Below, piece by piece: positions 7,206 to 20,830 of a stretch of 64,000 nt of DNA. The notes beneath the pieces are model-generated. The model worked only from the letters and a program-made list of their open reading frames with translations, did no database searches and was not told where the DNA came from. The position numbers and the translations under genes were made by a program. This DNA is from Hoyosella levis (GTDB lineage Bacteria; Actinomycetota; Actinomycetes; Mycobacteriales; Mycobacteriaceae): NCBI RefSeq assembly GCF_026008515.1, contig NZ_BQYM01000001.1, positions 413,898 through 477,897 of the forward strand, in the 5' to 3' direction. Every line of letters starts with the position of its first letter. Within the stretch, counting starts at the first letter, position 1.

Positions 7206-8672
7206 ATGGTGACCTCGCCTCCCCGCACCGCCCCCATCGGTGTCACCGGTCTCGGCGTGATGGGCGCGAATATCGCGCGCAACCTCGCCCGCCATGCCGA
7301 TGCGGTGGCCGTGCACAACCGCAGTCCCCAGCGCACCGTCGAGCTGGTCCGCGATCACGCCAGCGACGGAACGTTCCTGGCCGCGGGCACGATCGAGGAG
7401 TTCGTGGCATCCCTCGAGAAGCCCCGCCGCGCGCTCATCATGGTCCAGGCCGGGGCCGCCACCGATGCGGTCATCGGGCAGCTCGCCGACGCGATGGATC
7501 ACGGAGACATCATCATCGACGGCGGCAACTCCCTCTACACGGACACGCGCCGGCGCGAGGCGGAGCTGCGCGAGCGCGGCATCCATTTCGTGGGCTGCGG
7601 GATCTCCGGCGGCGAGGAGGGAGCGCTCGAGGGCCCCTCGATCATGCCCGGAGGCTCGGCGGAGGCCTACGACGCCGTTGGCCCGCTGCTCGAATCCATC
7701 TCCGCGCACGTCGACGGGACGCCCTGCTGCACCCACATCGGCCCTGATGGCGCCGGCCACTACGTGAAGATGGTGCACAACGGCATCGAGTACGCCGATA
7801 TGCAGCTCATCGGCGAGGCGTTCCAGCTGATGACCGGCGTCCTGGGCTACAGCCCCGCGCGGTGCGCCGAGGTGTTCGCCGAATGGAACCGCGGCGTGCT
7901 CGAGAGCTACTTGATCGAGATCACCGCTGAGGTCCTTGCCCAGGTGGATGCCACCTCCGGCCGCCCGCTCGTGGAGATGATCCTTGATGCCACGGGACAG
8001 AAGGGCACCGGGCGGTGGACCGTGAAGTCCGCCCTCGACCTCGGCGTACCGGTCACCGGGATCGCCGAGGCCGTCTTCGCGCGCGCGGTATCCGGGGCCC
8101 GTGATCTGCGCGCGGCCGCCACCGGGCTCGCGGGCGGCGAGCTCGCCGCCGACCTCGGGGAGGCGCTGCCGGGCGTGGACGAGCAAGCCTTCCTCGATGA
8201 CATCCACGCGGCGCTGTATGCCTCCAAGGTGGTGGCCTACGCGCAGGGCTTCAACCAGCTCACCGCTGGCAGCGAAGAATACAAGTGGTCGCTGCGCCCC
8301 GGCGATCTCGCGACGATCTGGCGTGGCGGCTGCATCATTCGCGCGCAGTTCCTGGGCCGCATCCGCGAGGCCTACGATGCGGACCCGGCCCTGCCCAGCC
8401 TGCTGCTCGATCCCTATTTCCGGGATGCCGTGGAAGGCGCCACCGGCAGCTGGCGGCGCGTGGTCGCCGCCGCCGCATTGATGGGCGTGCCAGTGCCTGG
8501 CTTCGCGTCGGCGCTGGCCTACTACGACAGCGTGCGGGCCGACCGGCTCCCCGCGGCGCTGCTGCAGGGCCTGCGAGACTTCTTCGGCGCCCACACATAC
8601 GAGCGCATCGACAAGCCCGGCCATTTCCATACCCTGTGGGGCGGCGACCGCAGCGAGACCCTCGCCGACTAG
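7206..8672 (+). CDS. gnd1: 6-phosphogluconate dehydrogenase, decarboxylating
   Basis: The 488-residue enzyme oxidises 6-phosphogluconate to ribulose-5-phosphate and CO2 with NADP+, the third step of the oxidative pentose phosphate pathway. The nucleotide-binding fold begins TGLGVMGANIARNLARH (GxGxxG at residues 15-20). Substrate-site motifs IIIDGGNSLYTDTRRRE and GCGISGGEEGALEGPS follow, with catalytic HNGIEYADMQLIGEA. An AGGAG precedes the ATG. The size and the neighbour guaB1 match Rv1844c, the long Gnd1 type. Confidence 0.96.
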   Translation: MVTSPPRTAPIGVTGLGVMGANIARNLARHADAVAVHNRSPQRTVELVRDHASDGTFLAAGTIEEFVASLEKPRRALIMVQAGAATDAVIGQLADAMDHGDIIIDGGNSLYTDTRRREAELRERGIHFVGCGISGGEEGALEGPSIMPGGSAEAYDAVGPLLESISAHVDGTPCCTHIGPDGAGHYVKMVHNGIEYADMQLIGEAFQLMTGVLGYSPARCAEVFAEWNRGVLESYLIEITAEVLAQVDATSGRPLVEMILDATGQKGTGRWTVKSALDLGVPVTGIAEAVFARAVSGARDLRAAATGLAGGELAADLGEALPGVDEQAFLDDIHAALYASKVVAYAQGFNQLTAGSEEYKWSLRPGDLATIWRGGCIIRAQFLGRIREAYDADPALPSLLLDPYFRDAVEGATGSWRRVVAAAALMGVPVPGFASALAYYDSVRADRLPAALLQGLRDFFGAHTYERIDKPGHFHTLWGGDRSETLAD

Positions 8673-10160
<1,488 letters not shown>

Positions 10161-10230
10161 TACGTGTACGTCAGGGCCGATGCGTCGCATTTGTCATTCG
10201 TCGCACCAAACGCCGTTATAGGGTAGAGGC

Positions 10231-10674
10231 ATGAAAGGTTTGCTCGCTGGAGTGCTTGCCGCCGTTGTTGCCATCGCGATCGGCGCAGTGCTATACCTCG
10301 TCCTCGTCGATACTTCGGAATCGACGGAAATGCCGCAGGAAAGCCTCACTTTCGCCGTGGACGGCTCGCAGCAGACCTGCGCCGACTTCTACGGGGAGAC
10401 CTGCAACTTCGACGAGCAGTCCGGCTTCAACAACTGGGCGGCCGGCCTCGACAAGTTCGTCGCCGAGCAGCGCCTGGGCTCCTTCGCCCGCGACATCGGG
10501 CCCGTGGATACCAGGAAGATCGCCCTCCAGACCTGCATCCTGACGGTGAAGAGCGGCAAGACCATCGACGATCTCGTCGCCTACGTCCGGCAGATGCACC
10601 CCGACGCCACCACCGCTCAGGTGTTCCCCATCTGGAACGCGGCCCGCTGGCACCTCTGCCCCCTTCCTCGCTAG
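10231..10674 (+). CDS. Membrane-anchored hypothetical protein, DUF732-like
   Basis: I do not recognise a precise family. The 147-residue product has an N-terminal membrane helix (residues 4-27) and an extracytoplasmic domain. That domain contains cysteines in TCADFYGETC, ALQTC and a terminal WHLCP. The C-terminal pattern (conserved Cys, helix, Cys-Pro end) resembles the secreted DUF732 domain common in mycobacteria, but this is inference. A TAGGGT -10-like hexamer 7 bp before the ATG suggests a leaderless transcript separate from guaB1. Confidence 0.7.
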   Translation: MKGLLAGVLAAVVAIAIGAVLYLVLVDTSESTEMPQESLTFAVDGSQQTCADFYGETCNFDEQSGFNNWAAGLDKFVAEQRLGSFARDIGPVDTRKIALQTCILTVKSGKTIDDLVAYVRQMHPDATTAQVFPIWNAARWHLCPLPR

Positions 10675-10768
10675 GTCCGGGGCCTCGCTCGGGCTGCTGC
10701 CCTGCCAGATCCTCGCCGCTCGCACGCTGCCAGCACCAACTAGCCAGCGCCGGTGCTGCCGGTCCACA

Positions 10769-11683
10769 ATGGTCAGCGTGCGCCGCGCCCCTAATGCTCC
10801 CCCCGCAGCGAGCCGTCCCCTTCCCGCCGATGACTGGCAGGCTCGCCAGGCCCGCCATCACGTGCGGGCCGATGCACTGCTCGCACCGCACCGGGCTAGG
10901 CAGCAGCGCGGCGAGGCGCATCCCGTCTGGGACTTCCTTTTCACCTACTACAGCCTGCGGCCCGCCCAGCTGCGCCGCTGGCACCCCGGCATCGCCGTCG
11001 CCCTCGACAACGCCCCCGGCCATGCGGGCTGGCGCGGCTACGAGTCCGACGAGCGCGGCCTGACCCAGGTCTCCCCCGCCTTCGTCGAGCACCGCGCGTC
11101 CACCGTGCGCTTCGTCCTCGCGCTGATCGAGCACACCACGGCCCGCCCCGCCCGCCTGTCCTGCTTCGGCCTGCACGAGTGGGCCATGGTGTACCGCGCG
11201 AGCCCCGACGACGTGCGGCATGCCCGGTTGCCGCTCCGGCTCGGCCATGCCGGAACCGATGCCGTGGTCGAGTCGATGCCGCTGCGCTGCACTCACGTCG
11301 ACGCGTTCCGGTTCTTCACCGAGGACGCCCGGCCCCTCAATGACCAGGTGCTCTCCCGCGCCGACCAGCTCCGCACGGAGCAGCCCGGCTGCGTGCACGC
11401 CAGCATGGACCTGTACAAATGGTGCTACAAGCTGCTGCCCATTACCTCCTCGGACCTGCTGCTCGACTGCTTCGAGCTAGCCCTCGCGGCGCGCGAGATC
11501 GATATGCGCGCGAGCCCGTACGACCTCTCCGGCCACGGCCTCCCACCGATCGAGGTCGAGACGCCGCGCGGGCGCGCCGAGTACGTCCGTCTCCAGCAAT
11601 GGCTCGCCGAGCGCGCCGCTCCCGTGCGCGAGCGCATCGCCGTGGCCTGCCAGACGGCGCTCGCTACCCTCGAGCCATCCTGA
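10769..11683 (+). CDS. Conserved actinobacterial protein (often labelled 3-methyladenine DNA glycosylase)
   Basis: A 304-residue soluble protein. Recognisable conserved stretches are HPVWDFLFTYYSLRPAQLRR, WHPGIAVALD and SMDLYKWCYKL. Relatives in Corynebacterium and related genera carry the database label 3-methyladenine DNA glycosylase, but I see no helix-hairpin-helix or other glycosylase motif that proves it, so function is left open. The reading frame is strongly coding and fills the space between the DUF732-like gene and glcB. No partner gene is apparent. Confidence 0.75.
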   Translation: MVSVRRAPNAPPAASRPLPADDWQARQARHHVRADALLAPHRARQQRGEAHPVWDFLFTYYSLRPAQLRRWHPGIAVALDNAPGHAGWRGYESDERGLTQVSPAFVEHRASTVRFVLALIEHTTARPARLSCFGLHEWAMVYRASPDDVRHARLPLRLGHAGTDAVVESMPLRCTHVDAFRFFTEDARPLNDQVLSRADQLRTEQPGCVHASMDLYKWCYKLLPITSSDLLLDCFELALAAREIDMRASPYDLSGHGLPPIEVETPRGRAEYVRLQQWLAERAAPVRERIAVACQTALATLEPS

Positions 11684-11844
11684 CCAGCCAGGCCTGCCTG
11701 CCGCGTTGGCACGGATCGGCGATAGCGTGGTTGGAGCACTGCCGTGCGGGTAGCCTAAAGTGGTTGCAGGGCTGCCGCACCGAGCCGGCGCCCGCATTGC
11801 TGTGCGCATGCGTGACACGAATTTCCAAAGAAGCGAGGCGATGA

Positions 11845-14019
11845 ATGACTGAGCGCGTGAACGTCGGCAGCCTGCAGGTTGCCAAGGTTCTGTACGACTT
11901 CGTGGTGGAGGAAGCCATCCCCGGGACCGGCGTAGACGTCGACGCGTTCTGGGCGGGCGCCGAATCCGTGATCAACGATCTCGCCCCCACCAACAAGGAC
12001 CTGCTCGCCAAGCGCGATGAGCTGCAAGCCACCATCGACACCTGGCACCAGGAAAACAAGGACACCTTCGACGCCGCCACATACAAGTCGTTCCTTTCCG
12101 ACATCGACTACCTGCAGCCCGCTCCGACCGACTTCACCGTCTCCACCTCTGGCGTGGACGAGGAGATCGCCGAGACCGCTGGTCCGCAGCTCGTCGTTCC
12201 CGTCACCAACGCCCGGTTCGCCATCAATGCGGCAAACGCCCGCTGGGGATCCCTCTACGACTCCCTCTACGGCACCGACGTGATCCCCGAGGATGACGGC
12301 GCGGAGAAGGGCAGCGGCTACAACAAGGTCCGCGGCGACAAGGTCATCGCCTACGCGCGCGAAGTCCTCGACCAGGCTGCCCCGCTCGCCGAGGGCTCCC
12401 ACGTCGGCTCCACCAAGTACGCCATCGCGGATGGCAAGCTCGCGGTCACTCTCGCCGACGGCTCCACCAGCGGACTCGCCGCCAGCGCTAGCTTCCTCGG
12501 CTACACCGGCGATGCGAGCAACCCGGCGTCGCTGCTCATCAAGCACAATGGGCTGCACGCCGAGATCCTCATCGATCCCGAGAGCCCAGTTGGCTCGACC
12601 GACGCCGCAGGTGTCAAGGACGTCGTCCTCGAGTCCGCCCTCACCACCATCATGGACTTCGAGGATTCCGTCGCCGCCGTCGACGCGGAGGACAAGACCA
12701 ACGGCTACCGCAACTGGCTCGGCCTGATGAAGGGCGACCTCTCCGAGGACGTCAGCAAGGGTGGCAAGACCTTCACCCGCGTGATGAACCCTGACCGCGA
12801 GTACACCACCCCGGACGGGCGCACCCTGTCCCTGCCCGGTCGCTCGCTGCTGTTCGTCCGCAACGTCGGCCACCTGATGACCACCGACGCGATCCTCGAC
12901 GCCGACGGCAACGAGATCCCCGAGGGCATCCTCGACGGCCTCATCACCTCGCTGGCCGGGCTGCACAGCCTGCGGGGCGACTACCCGCTGAAGAACAGCC
13001 GCACCGGCTCGCTCTACATCGTCAAGCCCAAGATGCACGGTCCCGAAGAGGTCGCGTTCACCGTCGAGCTGTTCCGCCGCACCGAGCAGATCCTCGACCT
13101 CCCGGAGAACACCCTCAAGGTCGGCATCATGGACGAGGAGCGCCGCACCAGCGTCAACCTGCGCACCTGCATCGAGGCCGCCCAGGAACGCGTCGTCTTC
13201 ATCAACACCGGGTTCCTCGACCGCACCGGCGACGAGATCCACACCTCCATGGAGGCGGGCGTCGTGGTGCCCAAGGCCGACCAGAAGTCGCAGAAGTGGT
13301 TCACCGCCTACGAGGACAACAACGTCGACGCCGGCCTGTCCACGGGCCTCACTGGCCACGCCCAGATCGGCAAGGGCATGTGGGCCATGACCGACCTGAT
13401 GTCGGCGATGGTCGAGCAGAAGGCCGGTCAGCTCAAGCAGGGCGCCACCACCGCGTGGGTTCCTTCCCCCACCGCCGCCACCCTGCACGCCATGCACTAC
13501 CACCAGGTCGATGTGTTCGCCGAGCACATCGAGCTGAAGAAGCGCGAGCAGGCCAGCATCGATGACCTGCTCACCATCCCTCTCGCCGACGATGCCGGTT
13601 CCTGGGACGCTGCCGTCGTCGCCCGCGAGGTCGACAATAACTGCCAGTCCATACTCGGCTACGTGGTCCGCTGGATCGACCATGGCGTCGGCGTCTCCAA
13701 GGTCCCCGACATCAACGATGTCGCCCTCATGGAGGACCGTGCCACGCTTCGCATCGCCAGCCAGACCCTCGCGAACTGGCTGCGCCACGGCATCATCACC
13801 ACCGATCAGGTGAACGAGAGCCTGCAGCGCATGGCCGAGGTCGTCGATCGCCAGAACGCCGGCGACAGCAACTACAAGCCGATGGCACCGGGCTTCGAGG
13901 GCAACATCGCCTTCGAGGCGGCCCGCGAGCTCATCCTCGAGGGCACCAAGCAGCCGAGCGGCTACACCGAGCCGATCCTGCACCGCCGCCGCCGCGAGTA
14001 CAAGGCCGCCAACGCCTGA
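11845..14019 (+). CDS. glcB: Malate synthase G
   Basis: The 724-residue enzyme condenses glyoxylate with acetyl-CoA to give malate, completing the glyoxylate shunt. Length is typical of isoform G. Conserved active-site regions are visible: [20 protein letters not shown], which carries the catalytic Arg, [20 protein letters not shown], and [20 protein letters not shown] near the C-terminal domain. A GAGGCG Shine-Dalgarno precedes the ATG. The gene is the Rv1837c homologue and ends in a very strong terminator. No isocitrate lyase is in the window. Confidence 0.97.
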   Translation: MTERVNVGSLQVAKVLYDFVVEEAIPGTGVDVDAFWAGAESVINDLAPTNKDLLAKRDELQATIDTWHQENKDTFDAATYKSFLSDIDYLQPAPTDFTVSTSGVDEEIAETAGPQLVVPVTNARFAINAANARWGSLYDSLYGTDVIPEDDGAEKGSGYNKVRGDKVIAYAREVLDQAAPLAEGSHVGSTKYAIADGKLAVTLADGSTSGLAASASFLGYTGDASNPASLLIKHNGLHAEILIDPESPVGSTDAAGVKDVVLESALTTIMDFEDSVAAVDAEDKTNGYRNWLGLMKGDLSEDVSKGGKTFTRVMNPDREYTTPDGRTLSLPGRSLLFVRNVGHLMTTDAILDADGNEIPEGILDGLITSLAGLHSLRGDYPLKNSRTGSLYIVKPKMHGPEEVAFTVELFRRTEQILDLPENTLKVGIMDEERRTSVNLRTCIEAAQERVVFINTGFLDRTGDEIHTSMEAGVVVPKADQKSQKWFTAYEDNNVDAGLSTGLTGHAQIGKGMWAMTDLMSAMVEQKAGQLKQGATTAWVPSPTAATLHAMHYHQVDVFAEHIELKKREQASIDDLLTIPLADDAGSWDAAVVAREVDNNCQSILGYVVRWIDHGVGVSKVPDINDVALMEDRATLRIASQTLANWLRHGIITTDQVNESLQRMAEVVDRQNAGDSNYKPMAPGFEGNIAFEAARELILEGTKQPSGYTEPILHRRRREYKAANA

Positions 14020-14047
14020 CCACCGCTAGCGGGCACCACCTAGTATC

Positions 14048-14085
14048 GAGGGCGGGAGCTCCCCACACGGGGAGGTCCCGCCCTC
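14048..14085. terminator. Strong terminator after glcB
   Basis: GAGGGCGGGA (14048-14057) pairs with TCCCGCCCTC (14076-14085). After one mismatch, a further 7 bp closes on an ACAC tetraloop (14065-14068). The hairpin lies 29 bp after the glcB stop and is followed by GCTCG rather than a U-run. Confidence 0.85.
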
Positions 14086-14109
14086 GCTCGTTCAGGATCG
14101 GGAACCAGC

Positions 14110-15288
14110 ATGTTGCTCTTCCTCGCCATCACTGCGCTGCTGATCGGCGCGATCCACCTCTGGCTGCACCACGCCCTGCTTTCCGCTACCCGCCTCGGGC
14201 CTCGGACCACTCGCCTCGGACGGATCATCCTGGCCGCTCTATGGGCCGCGGCCATCGCCAGCCTCGCCGTCGGCATCCATATACCCACGAGCTGGGGGCG
14301 CCCCATCGGCTACATCGGCGGCATCTGGTTCGCGGTGCTGTTCTACCTCGTGCCCGCCCTGATCCTGATCGCGCTCGCCGCAGGCCTGGCCCGGGCCACC
14401 CGCATCGATGCCAGCCGCATCATGGGAGCCCGCCGCGCCGCCACCGCCCTCGTGCTCGTCACAGTGCTCGCCGTGTGCGGCTGGGGAACCTGGAACGCGC
14501 ACCACCCCTCCGTCCGCGAGGCGCGCATCGCCGTGCCCGGGCTGCCGACGGGATTCGACGGCACCCGAATCGCGCTCGTCGCCGACCTGCACCTCGGGCC
14601 CGCCCTCGGCGAGGAGTTCGCCCGCACCGTCACCGAACTAATCAACGAGCAGGATCCTGACCTCATCCTCGTCGGCGGCGACCTCATCGACGGAACCATC
14701 GCCAAGGTCGGGCCCGCCACCGCGCCACTCGCGGCCCTCCGCGCGCCACTCGGCGTGCACGTCGTCAGCGGCAACCACGAGTACTACGCCGACGATGCCG
14801 ACGCCTGGCTCGACCACTTCGCGACGCTCGGCATGAACACGCTGCGCAACCAGCGCATCGAGCTGGACCGCGGTGGTGACACCATCGATCTCGCTGGGGT
14901 CAACGACTACGACGCGCCCCCGCCACGCCCTGCCGACCTCGGTGCCGCGCTCGAAGGCCGCGACCCCGAGCGCACCCTGCTGCTGCTAGCCCACCAGCCC
15001 CGGCATATCACTGCGGCCGCCGCGGCAGGCGTGGAGGTCCAGTTCTCCGGCCACACCCACGGCGGGCAGCTCTGGCCCTTCGGCTACCTCGTCGCGCTCA
15101 CGCAGGACGTCGCCATCACCGGGCTCGACGTCCTCGCCGGTGACGCTGCGGGGGACGGTGATGCTGCGGGGGACGGTGACGGGCACGGCACGCAGATCTA
15201 CACCACCTCGGGCGCGGGCGCGTGGGGGCCACCAGTGCGCGTCGGCACTACGCCGGAGATCGTGATCATCGAGCTCGTCCGCGAGTAG
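14110..15288 (+). CDS. Membrane-anchored metallophosphoesterase
   Basis: A 392-residue protein with four hydrophobic segments in residues 1-130 and then a calcineurin-like phosphoesterase domain. The metal-binding motifs occur in order: VADLHLG, LVGGDLID, SGNHEYY, LLAHQPRH and FSGHTHGGQ. It belongs to the YkuE/YpbG-like group of membrane-tethered phosphoesterases; the substrate is unknown. Near the C-terminus an 18-bp unit is duplicated in frame at 15139-15174, giving the acidic run GDAAGDGDAAGDGDGHG, an apparent recent slippage insert between core strands. It converges on gcvP. Confidence 0.88.
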   Translation: MLLFLAITALLIGAIHLWLHHALLSATRLGPRTTRLGRIILAALWAAAIASLAVGIHIPTSWGRPIGYIGGIWFAVLFYLVPALILIALAAGLARATRIDASRIMGARRAATALVLVTVLAVCGWGTWNAHHPSVREARIAVPGLPTGFDGTRIALVADLHLGPALGEEFARTVTELINEQDPDLILVGGDLIDGTIAKVGPATAPLAALRAPLGVHVVSGNHEYYADDADAWLDHFATLGMNTLRNQRIELDRGGDTIDLAGVNDYDAPPPRPADLGAALEGRDPERTLLLLAHQPRHITAAAAAGVEVQFSGHTHGGQLWPFGYLVALTQDVAITGLDVLAGDAAGDGDAAGDGDGHGTQIYTTSGAGAWGPPVRVGTTPEIVIIELVRE

Positions 15289-15290
15289 GC

Positions 15291-15330
15291 CTGGCTGGAT
15301 CTGGCTGGATCTGGCTGGGTCTGGCTGGGT
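15291..15330 (+). repeat. Tandem 10-bp repeat, CTGGCTGGRT x4
   Basis: Four consecutive decamers (CTGGCTGGAT twice, CTGGCTGGGT twice) lie directly after the metallophosphoesterase stop. They look like replication slippage and are non-coding. Confidence 0.85.
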
Positions 15331-15342
15331 CGGCCCGCGTCG

Positions 15343-15412
15343 CAAACGCGATAGAAACCGCGGGAATCGCAGGTCGGTTTCTATCGCGTTTGACAGCTTC
15401 TATCGCGTTTGG
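15343..15412. repeat. Dispersed palindromic element, copy 1, with extra half-site
   Basis: CAAACGCGATAGAAACCG (15343-15360) pairs perfectly with CGGTTTCTATCGCGTTTG (15375-15392) around a 14-nt loop. A third arm, GCTTCTATCGCGTTTGG, follows at 15396-15412. The same arms recur at 29835-29884 with a related loop. It lies between convergent genes and could also serve as a bidirectional terminator. Confidence 0.85.
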
Positions 15413-15488
15413 CACTGGGAGCGCGCCCGGCACCGACGCTGGGAGCGCCCGGCACCGGCACCCCGGACCCAGCCCGCCTGCCTGCCAC

Positions 15489-18338
<2,850 letters not shown>

Positions 18339-18389
18339 GGGTGCTCCTCGGGGCCGGGCAAGGCATTGCCTTGGTGTGGTCCTCCCCCT

Positions 18390-18584
18390 CTGTCGCTGCC
18401 CGTGCGGGCGCCTGAGAGATTCAGCGCGGGCGCGCTTTTCCCCGTGGGCGGGTGGCCTGGCCACCACTTTCCAGAGGCGTCGCAGCTCGTGCGGTCCCGG
18501 GTGCCTGAGAGATTGACGGAGAGGTGTTGCTCCTTCGGCGCCCCGCGCAGCTTGGCAGCTGCAGCAGGGTCTCTCCCGCACGGC
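18390..18584 (-). promoter_or_regulatory. Tandem glycine riboswitch in the gcvP leader
   Basis: Read on the minus strand, two aptamers lie in series. Aptamer 1 (about 18584-18488) begins GTGCGGGAGAGACC, contains CGCCGAAGGAGCAA and ends AATCTCTCAGGC...CCGCAC, closing P1. Aptamer 2 (about 18487-18390) contains CTCTGGAAAG, a ACGGGG stretch and a second AATCTCTCAGGC. These are the hallmark conserved blocks of glycine riboswitches. The gcvP Shine-Dalgarno lies about 45 nt further on, and glycine binding probably switches gcvP on. Confidence 0.93.
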
Positions 18585-18638
18585 ATCGACGCGCCCCTAG
18601 CTTACTGGGTGCGGCCGGATCGAACGAACCTGGTGCAG

Positions 18639-19250
18639 CTAGCCGATCTTGCGGGCGCGGTTGCGGCGGCGGGAAGCGAGCTCATCCTCGAACGTGACGA
18701 CGGTCTCGCCGGTCTCGACGACATCCGTATGCTCGCCGGGGAACTCGGCGATCTTGCCCGTGAGCTCGCGCATGGCGCCACCGACAGCGATTCCGAACAC
18801 TCCCTGGCCGCCCTGGAGCAGATCAACGACCTCTTCGGGTGAGGCGCACTCGTAGACGGTGGTGCCATCGGAGAAGAGGGTGACGTTCGCGAGGTCGGCC
18901 ACTCCACGCTTGCGGAGGTGCTCGACGGCGATGCGGATGTTGTGCAGCGAGATGCCAGTATCGAGCAGGCGCTTGACGATCTTGAGGACAAGCATGTCCT
19001 TGAACGAGTAGAGGCGCTGGCTGCCCGAGCCCGCAGCACCACGGATCGAGGGCTGCACGAGGCCGGTGCGGGCCCAGTAGTCAAGCTGCCGATAGGTGAT
19101 CCCGGCGATCTGGCAGGCGGTGGGCACGCGGTAGCCGACGAGCTCGTCGGGAACCGAGTCATCCGGGAACAGCCCCGGCTGAACGGGTTCAGCTGGAATT
19201 GATCGGGGTGTCGCGTGCGCGCTCCGTTGTCCCTTCAGTTCTTCGGCCAC
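18639..19250 (-). CDS. MerR-family regulator (Rv1830 type)
   Basis: The product has a MerR winged helix, ACQIAGITYRQLDYWARTGL then GSGSQRLYSFKDMLVLKIVK, and a conserved C-terminal domain TLFSDGTTVYECASPEEVVD. The start is ambiguous. GTG 19250 (203 residues) has GGGAG about 7 nt upstream, whereas ATG 19295 has none and the frame runs to 19355. The M. tuberculosis homologue Rv1830 sits in the same order, between the DUF151 gene and gcvP. Targets cannot be inferred from sequence; division and cell-wall links are suggested for the related regulator at 20111-20830. Confidence 0.9.
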   Translation of the reverse strand: MAEELKGQRSAHATPRSIPAEPVQPGLFPDDSVPDELVGYRVPTACQIAGITYRQLDYWARTGLVQPSIRGAAGSGSQRLYSFKDMLVLKIVKRLLDTGISLHNIRIAVEHLRKRGVADLANVTLFSDGTTVYECASPEEVVDLLQGGQGVFGIAVGGAMRELTGKIAEFPGEHTDVVETGETVVTFEDELASRRRNRARKIG

Positions 19251-19515
19251 GGATATCTCCCTCTCGCCGGATCCATCGCGCTGGGTGCCAAGCATTGCCC
19301 GGCGCCACGGATGTGGTGGGACCGCGGTGGTCCCCTCAGGGTGGTCGAGGTGCACACTACCGCCCTGAAGCGCTGCGCGTCTTTGCGCCTCGCCGCTTAT
19401 AGACTACAACTTTGTGAATGCCGGCATGAGATAAATCACACAAATGTAAGAAAGAATCAGAATGGTAACCCTCAACCACGAGTTGAGATTTTTACGATGC
19501 GATTCCGATACGCAA

Positions 19516-19989
19516 TTAGCTATCCGGGGACTTGAAGTCATCCGGCGAGACTGAGTCAAGGAACTCCTTGAACTTCTCGACCTCGTCCTCCTTCTCGTCC
19601 GGAATGACCAGGCCTGCTTCCTCGAGCACAGCCTCTTCCGCGAAGATCGGCACATCCACGCGCAGCGCGATCGCCACCGCATCGGAGGGCCTGGCGGACA
19701 CGGTCACGTCCTTGTCGAAATGCATCTCGGCGTAGAACGTGCCTTCTTGCAGATCCACGATCCGCACTTCCTTCAGGGAATGCCCCAGGGCGACCAGCAC
19801 GTCACGGAACAGATCGTGGGTCAGCGGCCGTGCCGGAACCACGCCCTGCTGCTCCAGAGCGATCGACGTAGCCTCGGCCTGCCCGATCCAGATGGGCAGG
19901 TAGCGATCGCCATCGACCTCGCGGAGCAGCATCACTGGCTGGTTCTGTGGTTGCTCGACGCGAATACCGATAACGCGAACCTCGCCCAT
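19516..19989 (-). CDS. DUF151 bifunctional nuclease-family protein
   Basis: A 157-residue protein starting MGEVRVIGIRVEQPQNQPV and carrying the DUF151 core REVDGDRYLPIWIGQAEA and SARPSDAVAIALRVDVPIF. Plant and bacterial members have been described as bifunctional DNase/RNases, but the role in actinobacteria is unproven. The frame is open to 20088; ATG 19989 is chosen because it matches the family N-terminus. It is the Rv1829 homologue between two MerR genes. The 265-bp space downstream (19251-19515) is AT-richer and non-coding and probably holds the promoter of the next MerR gene. Confidence 0.93.
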   Translation of the reverse strand: MGEVRVIGIRVEQPQNQPVMLLREVDGDRYLPIWIGQAEATSIALEQQGVVPARPLTHDLFRDVLVALGHSLKEVRIVDLQEGTFYAEMHFDKDVTVSARPSDAVAIALRVDVPIFAEEAVLEEAGLVIPDEKEDEVEKFKEFLDSVSPDDFKSPDS

Positions 19990-20110
19990 GTCAACCGCCT
20001 CTCCTGTGCACGTTCGGCTCTGGAACGGAGCGCTACCACCAAGTCTATGGGAACGCAGGGATGCTAGCCGCACGGGCATCGCAGCCATTCGTCATGCTCG
20101 CGCTGCCCGC

Positions 20111-20830
20111 CTAGTGCAGCGCGTCCCGCGCCGCGGACTTCAGGAGCGCGGCGTGCGCGGTGACGAGCAGAGAGCAGAGCTCCAGGATCATCTCTTCCGC
20201 GCGATCACGGGCGCCTTCCTCGCGCCCACGCGCTATCGGGCTCGCGATCTGCGCCAGCAGGTCGGCCTGCCGCTCGGCAGCCATCCGGAACGACCGCAGG
20301 TGCCGGGCATCGATGCCAAACTCCGCCATCGACTTCGCGGCCCGCACCAGGGCCACCGCATCCGCATCGAAGTAGCCGGCGGTTCCGGCCTTGACATAGC
20401 CGACCGCGATAATGCCATCGAGGAACTTCTCGTCGGCGCCCGTGCGCCGCAGCAGCTCCGTGCGGCTCACCCTCGACGACGACTCCCCCGCATCAAGGCC
20501 CAGCCCATCGCTGGAGGCAAACGAGCGCGGCAGCCGGACGACAGGGCCCTCCGGAGTGGATCCCCGATCAATAGCATCGAGTTGCTCACGGATCACCTTG
20601 AGCGGCAGGTAGTGATCCCGCTGCGCGGTGAGGATGAAGCGCAGCCGGTCACAGTCCGCCGCGCCGAACCGCCGGTATCCCGACGGGGTGCGCTGCGGGC
20701 TGATCAAGCCCTCGGACTCCAGGAAGCGGATCTTGGAGATCGTGACATCAGGAAAATCGGGGCGAAGCTGATCCAGCACCGCCCCGATCGATAGCCCTGA
20801 GCTCTGCAGGGGATTTCCCGCTGCGGTCAC
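20111..20830 (-). CDS. ftsR: MerR-family cell-division regulator (FtsR type, Rv1828 family)
   Basis: A 239-residue regulator with an N-terminal MerR domain (SIGAVLDQLRPDFPDVTISK, then SPSGYRRF-like TPSGYRRFGAADCDRL) and a C-terminal domain containing LLRRTGADEKFLDGIIAVGYV. The Corynebacterium glutamicum orthologue FtsR activates ftsZ transcription, and the M. tuberculosis orthologue is Rv1828; the role here is by orthology. The GTG start overlaps the garA stop (GTGA), so the two are translationally coupled. Confidence 0.9.
   Translation of the reverse strand: MTAAGNPLQSSGLSIGAVLDQLRPDFPDVTISKIRFLESEGLISPQRTPSGYRRFGAADCDRLRFILTAQRDHYLPLKVIREQLDAIDRGSTPEGPVVRLPRSFASSDGLGLDAGESSSRVSRTELLRRTGADEKFLDGIIAVGYVKAGTAGYFDADAVALVRAAKSMAEFGIDARHLRSFRMAAERQADLLAQIASPIARGREEGARDRAEEMILELCSLLVTAHAALLKSAARDALH

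Noticed and set aside
11745..11775. TAGCCTAAAGTGG upstream of glcB as an iron or RamB-type site
   Set aside because: Only a half-site match to either consensus, with no dyad.
11755..13983. 742-codon minus-strand open frame opposite glcB
   Set aside because: glcB on the other strand is clear and complete; the shadow protein has no domain.
19471..19487. CTCAAC/GTTGAG hairpin followed by ATTTTT on the plus strand
   Set aside because: It looks like an intrinsic terminator but there is no plus-strand gene to end; the 6-bp stem may be chance in this AT-richer gap.
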